Below are positions 26,450 to 34,610 of a DNA stretch of 64,000 nucleotides, one piece after another. The first letter of the stretch is position 1, and each line of letters starts with the position of its first letter. The DNA comes from Bacteroidales bacterium (GTDB lineage: Bacteria; Bacteroidota; Bacteroidia; Bacteroidales; Bacteroidaceae). A model generated the notes under the pieces. The model worked only from the letters and a program-made list of their open reading frames with translations, had not been told where the DNA came from and ran no database searches. The DNA is taken from positions 1-64,000 of the forward strand of contig SUXQ01000014.1 of assembly GCA_015060905.1 (NCBI GenBank), given 5' to 3'. The translations under genes were made by a program, and so were the position numbers.

Positions 26450-28963
26450 ATGAAGAAATTTTCATTCTTAACACTTCTTTTAGCATGCTTTCTGATGGCG
26501 TGCAACAATCAGGGTGACGCCTTTATTGCCGACAGTGTCAATGAGCTTCGCGCACCGGCCTATCCATTGGTGACAATCGACCCGTTTACAAGCGCATGGT
26601 CGTTCAGTGACAAACTAAACGAGTCGCCCGTCCGCCATTGGACGGGAAAATCCCACCCTATGGTAGGCGCACTGAAAGTCGATGGAAAAGTTTACCGTTT
26701 CATGGGCGTCGAGGATGCTCCGCTCGACTTTATCGTCCCCTCGGCACTTACGCAACGTTGGCCGGCACGTTACACCGAAGAGGCTCCCAAAGGCGACTGG
26801 ACAGCGTGCGATTATAATGATACAGCATGGAAAGAGGGCAAAGCAGCCTTCGGCACACGCGACCAATCGGCAATCTCAACAGAGTGGACGAGTAAGGATA
26901 TTTGGGTAAGGCGCGAAATAGAACTCTCGGCTGATGACCTTCAGAAAGAGCTTGGCCTTGAATATTCCCACGATGATGTATTTGAACTTTACATAAACGG
27001 CAGTCAGATAGTTTCGACGGGCTTTGTGTGGCGCAACAATGTTCGCGTACCCTTTACCGACGAAATAAAATCCCTGCTGAAGCCCGGCAAAAATATCATA
27101 GCTGCACACTGTCACAACACCTACGGCGGCGCATTAGTGGATTTTGGAATTTACAAGAAAGGCGAGGATGTTGCCTTTGCCGAGGCTGCTGTGCAAAAAT
27201 CCGTGAATCTGCAACCTACCCGCACCCTTTACACATTCGAGTGTGGCCCCGTACAGCTTGAACTTGTCTTTACATCGCCGTTGTTGATGGACGACCTTGA
27301 CCTTCTCTCCACCCCTGTAAACTATGTGTCGTATCGCGTCACTCCCACCGACGGAAAATCTCACGACGTGCAAATTTATATGGACGCGACTCCCGAATGG
27401 GCGGTTAATACCCCCGCGCAGCGTGTTTCTTGTGCCGTCTCGCGCGAGGATGTTCCCATGCTCTATGCAACCGCGGGAACAGTGGAGCAGCCGGTGCTTC
27501 ACCGCCGAGGCGATGATGTTCGCATCGATTGGGGCTACTTTTTCCTCGCTTCGCCCAAGAAAGAGAATGTAGCCATAGGCGCGGGAGCATACACCCCCAT
27601 GAAAAAGAATTTTATAGCCGAAGGAACAGCAAGCGTCGCAGGCCCGCAGCTTGACGGAGTCAATCATAATGGCTCGGTGCTTGCATTCTCCGAAAATTTA
27701 GGCACCGTCACCGACGAAAAGAGCGGATATATGCTCGTGGCATACGACGACCTTTACTCCATACGCTATTTTGACGAAAATCGCATGGCCTATTGGAAAC
27801 ACGATGGTCGCGTAACAATGCTCGATGCATTGCAAAAGGCCGCAGCCGACTACGAAAAAATAATGACACGTTGCCGCAAATTCGATGCACGCATGATGGC
27901 CGACGCAACAGCCGCAGGCGGTAAAAAATATGCCGAACTTTGCGCCCTTGCCTATCGTCAGGCAATAGCCGCCCACAAACTTATAACCGACAAAGAAGGC
28001 AACCTTATATTCCTCTCCAAAGAGAATTTCAGCAACGGCTCCATAGGAACAGTGGACGTAACCTATCCCTCGGCCCCCCTGTTCCTCCTCTACAATCCCG
28101 AGCTTGCAAAAGGTCTTCTCAACCACATTTTCTATTACAGCGAGAGTGGACGTTGGACAAAGCCCTTTGCAGCTCACGACATTGGCACATACCCCATCGG
28201 CTGCGGACAGACATACGGCGGGGACATGCCCGTAGAAGAGTCGGGCAATATGCTTATCCTCTCCACGGCCATCGCCGTGCGCGAGGGTAACGCCGAGTAT
28301 GCCAAAAAACATTGGGAAACACTCTCTACGTGGGCAAACTATCTGCTTGAGAAGGGCCTCGACCCCGAAAATCAACTATGTACCGACGATTTTGCAGGAC
28401 ATTTTGCCCACAATGCCAATCTATCGATAAAAGCCATTCTGGGCATCGCAGGATACGGAAAAATGGCAGGAATGTTGGGCGACGCTGCCACCGAGAAAAA
28501 ATACACCGACGCAGCAAAGACAATGGCCGCCGAGTGGCAACGTATGGCCGTCGACGGCGACCACTATAAACTCACATTCGATAAGTCCGGCACATGGAGC
28601 CAAAAGTACAATCTTGTGTGGGACAGACTGTTGGGCCTGAACATCTTCGACCCCTCTATTGCAACCACCGAGGTTGCCTATTATAAGACCAAACAACAGA
28701 AGTACGGCCTTCCCCTCGACAGCCGCAAGACCTACACAAAGTCCGATTGGATATTGTGGACCGCCTGCCTGACAGGAAACTCCGATGACTTTAACGCCCT
28801 CTTCGAGCCTGTATACAATTATGCCAACGAGACAGAAAGCCGTATGCCAATATCCGATTGGCACGAAACAACAAGCGGAAATTGGGTGGGCTTCAGGGCA
28901 CGCTCGGTAGTCGGTGGTTATTTTATCAAAATGCTTGAGAAAGAACTACTCGGCAAAAAATAG
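26450..28963 (+). CDS. Glutaminase family lipoprotein (DUF4965/DUF5127/DUF1793)
   Basis: 837 residues. A lipoprotein signal ends in FLMACNNQ. The N-terminal part starts with PAYPLVTIDPFTSAWSFSDKL and HWTGKSHPMVGALKVDGK, the hallmark of the fungal glutaminase A-like family. It contains a jelly-roll insert (about 110-210, with WTACDYNDTAWKEG and WVRREIEL). The C-terminal 350 residues form an alpha/alpha barrel typical of glycosidase-like folds: AHDIGTYPIGCGQTYGGDMPVEESGNM, TDDFAGHFAHNANLSIKAI, KYNLVWDRLLGL and MPISDWHETTSG. Fungal relatives hydrolyse glutamine; the Bacteroidales members may act on other amides or glycans, so the substrate is open. The gene is monocistronic. Confidence 0.85.
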   Translation: MKKFSFLTLLLACFLMACNNQGDAFIADSVNELRAPAYPLVTIDPFTSAWSFSDKLNESPVRHWTGKSHPMVGALKVDGKVYRFMGVEDAPLDFIVPSALTQRWPARYTEEAPKGDWTACDYNDTAWKEGKAAFGTRDQSAISTEWTSKDIWVRREIELSADDLQKELGLEYSHDDVFELYINGSQIVSTGFVWRNNVRVPFTDEIKSLLKPGKNIIAAHCHNTYGGALVDFGIYKKGEDVAFAEAAVQKSVNLQPTRTLYTFECGPVQLELVFTSPLLMDDLDLLSTPVNYVSYRVTPTDGKSHDVQIYMDATPEWAVNTPAQRVSCAVSREDVPMLYATAGTVEQPVLHRRGDDVRIDWGYFFLASPKKENVAIGAGAYTPMKKNFIAEGTASVAGPQLDGVNHNGSVLAFSENLGTVTDEKSGYMLVAYDDLYSIRYFDENRMAYWKHDGRVTMLDALQKAAADYEKIMTRCRKFDARMMADATAAGGKKYAELCALAYRQAIAAHKLITDKEGNLIFLSKENFSNGSIGTVDVTYPSAPLFLLYNPELAKGLLNHIFYYSESGRWTKPFAAHDIGTYPIGCGQTYGGDMPVEESGNMLILSTAIAVREGNAEYAKKHWETLSTWANYLLEKGLDPENQLCTDDFAGHFAHNANLSIKAILGIAGYGKMAGMLGDAATEKKYTDAAKTMAAEWQRMAVDGDHYKLTFDKSGTWSQKYNLVWDRLLGLNIFDPSIATTEVAYYKTKQQKYGLPLDSRKTYTKSDWILWTACLTGNSDDFNALFEPVYNYANETESRMPISDWHETTSGNWVGFRARSVVGGYFIKMLEKELLGKK

Positions 28964-28984
28964 ATTCAAAATTCTGTAGTATTG

Positions 28985-29025
28985 ATAATTGTGGCACAGA
29001 CGTTTAATTTGTGTCACAATTATTA
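28985..29025. terminator. Hairpin between convergent glutaminase-family and LuxR-type genes
   Basis: ATAATTGTGGCACA (28985-28998) pairs with TGTGTCACAATTAT (29010-29023) with one mismatch. A/T-rich flanks allow termination in both directions. Confidence 0.65.
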
Positions 29026-29126
29026 TATTATCCTATCCCCTGATAAAAAGCTATCAAGAATAACAGCTCGATTTTAGTCTTGTTCTCCAATTTAGAAGAA
29101 TATGCCTTAAGATAGAAGAGTTTATA

Positions 29127-30080
29127 TTATTTCTGTATATCCTCAATATTTACCAATTTGTTGGCAATAGCATAAATAATCAGTCCCGCAGTAGTATGAA
29201 TCTGCAATTTATTGGAAATATTGCGTCTGTGGGTAGTTACGGTGTGCACCGAAAGAAACAGATAATCGGCAATCTCTTTATTATTCATGCCCTTAGTGAC
29301 ACAAACTATTATATCCTTCTCGCGGTCGCTTAGAATCTCCAGACGCTCCTTCTCGATAATCTCATTATCAGAATCATCCGCATATAATATCTGCTCACTC
29401 TTTTTCAGATGCTGCTCAATGAGCTTAACTGCCGGAACAAACAATTTATCCTCAATCATGCAGTGCGAGGTTAGGTCCTGCTCGCATAGAATAATCTCCA
29501 GAAGAACAGCATTTAGCAGATAATTATTCTTCTCGGGATAATAACGAATAATAATATCCTTCAGCTCCTTTAGCTTATCGCTTATAGACGTGTGCTTCCC
29601 CGCAAAAGCCGAAATAGAGAAGTTTCTATTCAAAAAACCTTGTGACAATTGCTCCACATACGAAAAAACCACCTCATTCTCATACTCCATATGTTTCCTT
29701 ACCTCGGTAACATATTCATCGTAAAACCTCACAATGAGCATTGCAATATCATTAGTCCCCGAGCAATCGATAGCCTCTATAAGTTTGCGGCGTATATTGG
29801 GCAAATTAAAATCCAGATAATATTCGTGTGCTTTTTTCAAATAACCAATAATAGAGGGCAGTGATACAGCTTCGTAATTATACTCTCTGTTCGACACAAA
29901 GTTTACCACCTCCAAGAAAGTATTTTCGTTTACATTATGGGTGCGACACACATCCCTTACCGATTTATCTCCAAAGCCTAACGAAATACCGAAACGTCCC
30001 ATCACCAAAATCAGTGCACTATTGTCCTTTACAAGTTCGCGCATCTTATCGGTAGGCTTAAAGCTCATAGAATTATTCAT
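29127..30080 (-). CDS. Hemerythrin-domain LuxR family regulator
   Basis: 317 residues. Residues 9-62 resemble the ScdA/RIC N-terminal domain (DKSVRDVCRTHNVNENTFLE). A hemerythrin-like helical bundle follows (about 75-225) with spaced metal ligands: H85, H130-x3-E134, H163 and H206-x3-E210, enough for a di-iron centre. The C-terminus (about 248-310) is a LuxR helix-turn-helix: LSDREKDIIVCVTKGMNNKEIADYLFLSVHTVTTHRR. It is therefore a one-component regulator that could sense oxygen, nitric oxide, redox state or iron. It is divergent from the porin-imelysin-DHOR-CcsBA genes, the likely targets. The sensing function is inferred. Confidence 0.85.
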   Translation of the reverse strand: MNNSMSFKPTDKMRELVKDNSALILVMGRFGISLGFGDKSVRDVCRTHNVNENTFLEVVNFVSNREYNYEAVSLPSIIGYLKKAHEYYLDFNLPNIRRKLIEAIDCSGTNDIAMLIVRFYDEYVTEVRKHMEYENEVVFSYVEQLSQGFLNRNFSISAFAGKHTSISDKLKELKDIIIRYYPEKNNYLLNAVLLEIILCEQDLTSHCMIEDKLFVPAVKLIEQHLKKSEQILYADDSDNEIIEKERLEILSDREKDIIVCVTKGMNNKEIADYLFLSVHTVTTHRRNISNKLQIHTTAGLIIYAIANKLVNIEDIQK

Positions 30081-30111
30081 TTTTACTTTTGATAATAATT
30101 GTTTGCCGATG

Positions 30112-30119
30112 CAAAATTA
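30112..30119 (-). promoter_or_regulatory. Promoter -7 element (TAATTTTG) for the hemerythrin-LuxR gene
   Basis: On the minus strand TAATTTTGCATCGG begins 39 bases before the ATG. The same 14 bases occur in the opposite orientation at the porin promoter (30223-30236). Confidence 0.65.
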
Positions 30120-30222
30120 CTTACCTATTTATAAAAGGACAATACCAAAAAATAGTGAAAAAGTGTGTCGTCGTGTTACAAAATACCGAAATAGGAGTAT
30201 TGTGCGCTTTCTCATTCCCCGG

Positions 30223-30230
30223 TAATTTTG
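30223..30230 (+). promoter_or_regulatory. Promoter -7 element (TAATTTTG) for the porin operon
   Basis: TAATTTTGCATCGG (30223-30236) would start transcription near 30237. That leaves only 5 bases before ATG 30242, so ATG 30281 is preferred for the porin. Confidence 0.65.
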
Positions 30231-30280
30231 CATCGGAAAAAATGAAGCAAATAATCAAAATTTTTAATGTAAATAAAAAA

Positions 30281-31600
30281 ATGAAACAATTTATATGTTT
30301 TTTGATACTGCTGCTCGGTACAAATATTGCACTTTGGGCACAGCAGAAAGATGGCAAAGTTGGCACAACCGTTCAAAATAATAAAAAGTCCGAATCCGAG
30401 TCGCGTCTCAGTATCGGGGGATACGGCGAGGCTGTTTACACACGCAACCTCTTTAGTGATAAATATCTTCGATACACCGATGCAAAAACCTATAAAAACG
30501 ATGAGAGCCACGGTCGTTTCGACCTTCCACACGTTGTATTATGGCTCGGCTACGATTTTGGTGGCGGTTGGACACTCGGTACCGAGATTGAGTTTGAGCA
30601 CGGAGGCACTGAAAGTGCGGTAGAGATTGAAGAGGAAGAGGCCGGCGAATATGAGTCGGAGATTGAACGCGGCGGAGAGGTTGCTCTTGAACAATTTTGG
30701 ATTAACAAAGAGTGGATGAACGGAAAAATTAATCTCAAAATGGGACATATAATAGTTCCCGTAGGAGCAACAAATATGTATCACATGCCTACGGAGTTTT
30801 TCACAAATTATCGTCCCGAAGGCGAGAGTACTATTATGCCTTGTACGTGGCACGAGACGGGTGTCAGCCTATGGGGAAAGGTTAATAAATGGCGTTACGA
30901 ACTGATGTTTCTGCCGGGTCTCGACTCTGATAGGTTCGGTAATCAAACGTGGGTGGCAAACGGTGCCGGCAGTCCTTATGAATTTAAAATAGCAAACTCT
31001 TATGCCGGTGCCTTCCGTATAGACAATTTTTCAATAAAAAATCTACGTTTGTCGCTCAGTGGTTATTTGGGAAATTCGTTTAAAAACACATTGAGCGTTA
31101 CGCAAAATGAAAAATTTAAGGATGTAAAAGGTACGGTTGCGATAGGGGCATTTGACTTCTGCTACGATACTCGCAATTTTATAGTACGTGGTAACTTCGA
31201 TTATGGTCATCTTAGTGATTCAGAGCTGATTACAAAATATAATATGTCCATGCGCAACGACTCCCCGTCGCCTAAGCAAGCAGTGGCGTCCGACGCAATT
31301 GCTGCCGGCATAGAGGCCGGATACAATATTTTCGGGTTGCTCAATGACGAAAAGTTACAGCATCAAAAATTATATCTGTTCGGCCGTTACGAATATTACG
31401 ACTCGATGCATAAGACCGAAGGTACGGTGCAAGATGCAGCATGGTGCGGTCGCCAACGTATTGCTACAGGCTTGAATTATCGTCCGATAAAGGATATTGT
31501 GCTCAAGGGAGAGTATAGCATAGGGCTCCTCGATAAAGCTTATAACAACGAACATTCAATATCAATAGGCGTCGCCTATTCGGGGCTTTTTAAAAGGTAA
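30281..31600 (+). CDS. Porin-like outer-membrane beta-barrel protein
   Basis: 439 residues from ATG 30281. The signal peptide is clear (hydrophobic 4-16, ending in ALWAQQ). The mature protein opens with RLSIGGYGEAVYTRN and contains many alternating aromatic strands, short turns and an acidic insertion (about 105-130, rich in Glu). The segment GKINLKMGHIIVPVGATNMYHMPTEF resembles phosphate-selective porin (OprP/OprO-like) folds. The next genes encode imelysin, di-heme oxidoreductase and a cytochrome c assembly protein, so the barrel may admit iron or heme-related substrates; that is inference. The gap to imelysin is 73 bases. Confidence 0.8.
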   Translation: MKQFICFLILLLGTNIALWAQQKDGKVGTTVQNNKKSESESRLSIGGYGEAVYTRNLFSDKYLRYTDAKTYKNDESHGRFDLPHVVLWLGYDFGGGWTLGTEIEFEHGGTESAVEIEEEEAGEYESEIERGGEVALEQFWINKEWMNGKINLKMGHIIVPVGATNMYHMPTEFFTNYRPEGESTIMPCTWHETGVSLWGKVNKWRYELMFLPGLDSDRFGNQTWVANGAGSPYEFKIANSYAGAFRIDNFSIKNLRLSLSGYLGNSFKNTLSVTQNEKFKDVKGTVAIGAFDFCYDTRNFIVRGNFDYGHLSDSELITKYNMSMRNDSPSPKQAVASDAIAAGIEAGYNIFGLLNDEKLQHQKLYLFGRYEYYDSMHKTEGTVQDAAWCGRQRIATGLNYRPIKDIVLKGEYSIGLLDKAYNNEHSISIGVAYSGLFKR

Positions 31601-31673
31601 ATACAATGCCTGCTTACAACTTTTTCCCGGCCTCTCTGTAGACCTAATTTAAAAACTTATAAAATTAATAAAA

Positions 31674-32846
31674 ATGAAAAAGAAGTTCAGAATCCTATCG
31701 TACATTACTTTCTGTACGATGTTTATGTTTGCCGTATCGGCTTGTAGCGACGATGATAATAATAGTATCACAGACGACATTGACTACAAAGAATCTATGC
31801 TCGAAGCTGCAATGCTCCCGTACATTGATAATACCGTAGTTCCAACATACAAAAGCATGGCCGATAATGCAATATTGATGGCCGATGCTTGCAATGCTAT
31901 TGCCGACGCATTTGCAAACGGAACACTTACAGATACAAAATTAGTAGAGAGCGCAGGTGCACATTGGAACAATTGCCGTGACTATTGGGAGAAGAGCGAG
32001 GCTTTTCTGTATGGAGCGGCAGCCGATTATAATATTGACCCACACATAGACTCTTGGCCTTTGGATAAGAATGCAATGGAGCAGTTACTCAATAATATTC
32101 GTGCGGGACAGGCGTGGGACGTATCCAATTTGGGTTACGGTCTTTTGGGCTTCCACTCGGTCGAGTATATGCTTTTTGAATTGAGCGCAGATGGCAATAC
32201 TTCGTTGCCTCATAATATAAATTACACCGAAGAGGAACTTCTCTATCTGTGTGCTGTGGCCGAGGATTTGCGCGACCAATGTATCTTGCTGGAGGCAGCA
32301 TGGGCAGGCATGGAAAATATTACCGACGAAAAAGCAGCTTTCCTCGGGGCTGCCGAACTTGAGCCATCGTTCAATTATGGTTGGAGCATGAAAAATGCCG
32401 GAAAGGGTGGTAGCCGTTATAAGAATTTTCAAGAAGCTGCCGAAGATTTAATCCAAGGTTGTATAGATATTGCCGACGAGGTTGGTAATACAAAAATAGG
32501 TCGTCCTGCCAATGGCTCGTCAGAGGACGATAAGAACTATATTGAGTCTCCTTATAGTTTGAACTCCATCAACGACTTTATTGGTAATATTATAAGTATT
32601 CGCAACGCCTATGAGGGTAGCAACAGCGGCGATGCCTCTATCAGCGACTATATAAAAAGCTTAAATCCGGAATTGGACTCTGAGGTTAAGAACCAGATAG
32701 AGAGCTGTATGGCTGCCATTGAGAAAATTCCCGAGCCTTTTGCAAAATCTGCATTAAGCCAAGAGGCTGATGATGCCGTGAAAATTGTTGGCACAGATTT
32801 AGTGAATGTCCTCGAAAATGTAATGTCCGAATTATCAAAATATTAA
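31674..32846 (+). CDS. Imelysin family lipoprotein (iron-associated, M75-like)
   Basis: 390 residues. The lipoprotein signal ends in VSACSDDDNN, with acidic residues after the Cys that fit surface export. The mature protein is helical. It carries GFHSVE (159-164), matching the GxHxxE motif that gives imelysin proteins their proposed metal site, and a later NYIESPYSLNSINDFIGNI segment of the second bundle half. Imelysins such as EfeO and IrpA are linked to iron uptake. The neighbours (porin, di-heme oxidoreductase, heme attachment factor, hemerythrin regulator) support an iron-related role. Confidence 0.87.
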   Translation: MKKKFRILSYITFCTMFMFAVSACSDDDNNSITDDIDYKESMLEAAMLPYIDNTVVPTYKSMADNAILMADACNAIADAFANGTLTDTKLVESAGAHWNNCRDYWEKSEAFLYGAAADYNIDPHIDSWPLDKNAMEQLLNNIRAGQAWDVSNLGYGLLGFHSVEYMLFELSADGNTSLPHNINYTEEELLYLCAVAEDLRDQCILLEAAWAGMENITDEKAAFLGAAELEPSFNYGWSMKNAGKGGSRYKNFQEAAEDLIQGCIDIADEVGNTKIGRPANGSSEDDKNYIESPYSLNSINDFIGNIISIRNAYEGSNSGDASISDYIKSLNPELDSEVKNQIESCMAAIEKIPEPFAKSALSQEADDAVKIVGTDLVNVLENVMSELSKY

Positions 32847-32912
32847 TTACAATAAGCCGATCAAGCGAGGGTGGAACGTAAGTTCCGCCTGAACTTGTAT
32901 AAAAAAAGTATT

Positions 32913-34550
32913 ATGAAAAAGATTCATTTGTCAGCACTTTTATTGCTTTGTGGCGCATTTGTAGCTTGTAGCGACGATGATGCTGCCACAATTACGCAAG
33001 AGCCGCCCACAGAGCTTCCCGAATGGTACTATACGGGTGGTCGGTTGGGAACCACACATCTTGCTACATTCAATGCGCTGGAGCAACCTACAGCCTCTAT
33101 TGAGAATGCCGGAATGTATCAGTCGTTCAAGAACGGAGAGGCGTTGTTCGAAAAACCTTTTATGAGTAACAACAATGGTGTGCGTCACGGCCTTGGTCCG
33201 GTATATATTCGTACCTCTTGTATCCATTGTCATCCGGGCTATGGTCACGGCAAGCGCATCAAAGAAGGGGCGTTCGAGACTGACGAAATTGGCAACGGAA
33301 ATTTGTTGGTGGTGTACAATAAAGACACCGAAGCTTACGTCACATGGTTGGCAGGTATGCCTCAGGGACACGCTGTTGCACCGTTTAAGGCTCCCATTGA
33401 CGAAAGTAAAATAATGGTTCAATGGTTGGATTATACCGACGAGTGGGGCAACAAGTTTCCCGACGGAGAGACCTATTCTCTACAGTATCCCGAGGTTACC
33501 ATGCCCAACGAAGCTGTCTATGTATATAATCAGGGTTATAAGGAATTGGGTAACTATGGTGTAAAATTGGAATCTACCATTGGAATTTATGGAACGGGTC
33601 TTTTGGATGCTATTCCTGACGAGGATATTGTTGCCGAGTGGGCTAAGCAAGAGAGGGATGGTTATATGCCTAATGGTCTTAATACCGCTTACTTCGAGAA
33701 TGGTCAATGGAAAAATTACTACGCAAATACGGCTCAGGGTGGCGATGGAACAAAATATATTCGCCGTTACACTTATGCAATGAGCCGAGGTCCGTTGCAG
33801 GATGGTGCCGGTGCCAATGCCTTTTGGAATATAACAAATGTAACGCGTAGCGACCGCCGTTTCCACTATCTTGATGCCGCGGGCACTTATGCTCTCTACT
33901 CGTCGAACGACCCTGAGGTGCAGGCGGGTTTCGAGGATTACATTGCAGGTGTAGACCCCGACAAGGAACATCTCGAATTTTGGGAGGGCACATTATCGCA
34001 ACGTATTTATGCCTATCTTACCTCGAAGAATCTTCCCATAGAGGTTACCGACGAAGAGTACACCGACCTTATGGTGTGGCATCGTGGATTGGCTGTTACT
34101 GCGGCTCGTAATATTGATGATGAGGATGTGTTGAGGGGACGCGAATTGTTCGAGGAAATAGGTTGTGCTTATTGTCATCGTCCCTCGTGGACTACGGGTA
34201 ATGACGAGGTGCGCGACCCGGCTCGTTTCTTCAAGGGTAATGAGCTGCCTCGCTATCCGAATCAGAAAATTTGGCCTTACACGGATATGGTGCAGCATAA
34301 GCTTCATATGGAGAATGATATTCGTACAGGTTGGTGTCGTACAACGCCTCTTTGGGGTCGAGGGTTGCACCAAAAGGTTACAGGCTCTGCTACAGCCGAC
34401 CGTTTGCACGATTGTCGTGCGCGTACAACTATGGAGGCTATTATGTGGCACGGTAACGCCAAGAGTGACGCTCGGAAAAGTGTAGAGAATTTTCGCTCTT
34501 TGACGAAGGAAGAGCGCGATGCGATAGTGAAATTTATTGATGCTATTTAA
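32913..34550 (+). CDS. Di-heme oxidoreductase family lipoprotein (DHOR/DUF1111)
   Basis: 545 residues from ATG 32913; a start at 32871 would add a charged, non-signal leader. The lipoprotein signal ends in FVACSDDD. Two c-type heme sites are visible: CIHCH (103-107) and CAYCH (418-422). Between them lie KNGEALFEKPF, RYTYAMSRGPLQDGAGANAFWNITNVTR and, later, RTTPLWGRGLHQ and FLHDCRA-like helices characteristic of this family. The reaction is unproven; some members were called thiol oxidoreductases. It needs heme ligation, for which the next gene supplies CcsBA. A small hairpin (GGTGGAAC / GTTCCGCC) lies in the 66 bases upstream. Confidence 0.88.
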   Translation: MKKIHLSALLLLCGAFVACSDDDAATITQEPPTELPEWYYTGGRLGTTHLATFNALEQPTASIENAGMYQSFKNGEALFEKPFMSNNNGVRHGLGPVYIRTSCIHCHPGYGHGKRIKEGAFETDEIGNGNLLVVYNKDTEAYVTWLAGMPQGHAVAPFKAPIDESKIMVQWLDYTDEWGNKFPDGETYSLQYPEVTMPNEAVYVYNQGYKELGNYGVKLESTIGIYGTGLLDAIPDEDIVAEWAKQERDGYMPNGLNTAYFENGQWKNYYANTAQGGDGTKYIRRYTYAMSRGPLQDGAGANAFWNITNVTRSDRRFHYLDAAGTYALYSSNDPEVQAGFEDYIAGVDPDKEHLEFWEGTLSQRIYAYLTSKNLPIEVTDEEYTDLMVWHRGLAVTAARNIDDEDVLRGRELFEEIGCAYCHRPSWTTGNDEVRDPARFFKGNELPRYPNQKIWPYTDMVQHKLHMENDIRTGWCRTTPLWGRGLHQKVTGSATADRLHDCRARTTMEAIMWHGNAKSDARKSVENFRSLTKEERDAIVKFIDAI

Positions 34551-34559
34551 ATTATCATT

Positions 34560-34605
34560 GCCCGTCACAGGCTTTTAAATAATAAGGTTTGTGGCGGGCT
34601 CTTTT
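34560..34605 (+). terminator. Possible intra-operon terminator or attenuator before ccsBA
   Basis: GCCCGTCACAGGC on the left pairs with GTTTGTGGCGGGC (34587-34599) using some G-T pairs, followed by TCTTTTATT. It sits between the DHOR stop and the next ATG at 34611 and may reduce read-through. Confidence 0.55.
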
Positions 34606-34610
34606 ATTAT

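Noticed and set aside
18499-30236. TAATTTTGCATCG as a specific operator of the hemerythrin regulator
   Set aside because: It also occurs at nadK, so a general promoter/start sequence is at least as likely; kept only as a low-interest finding.
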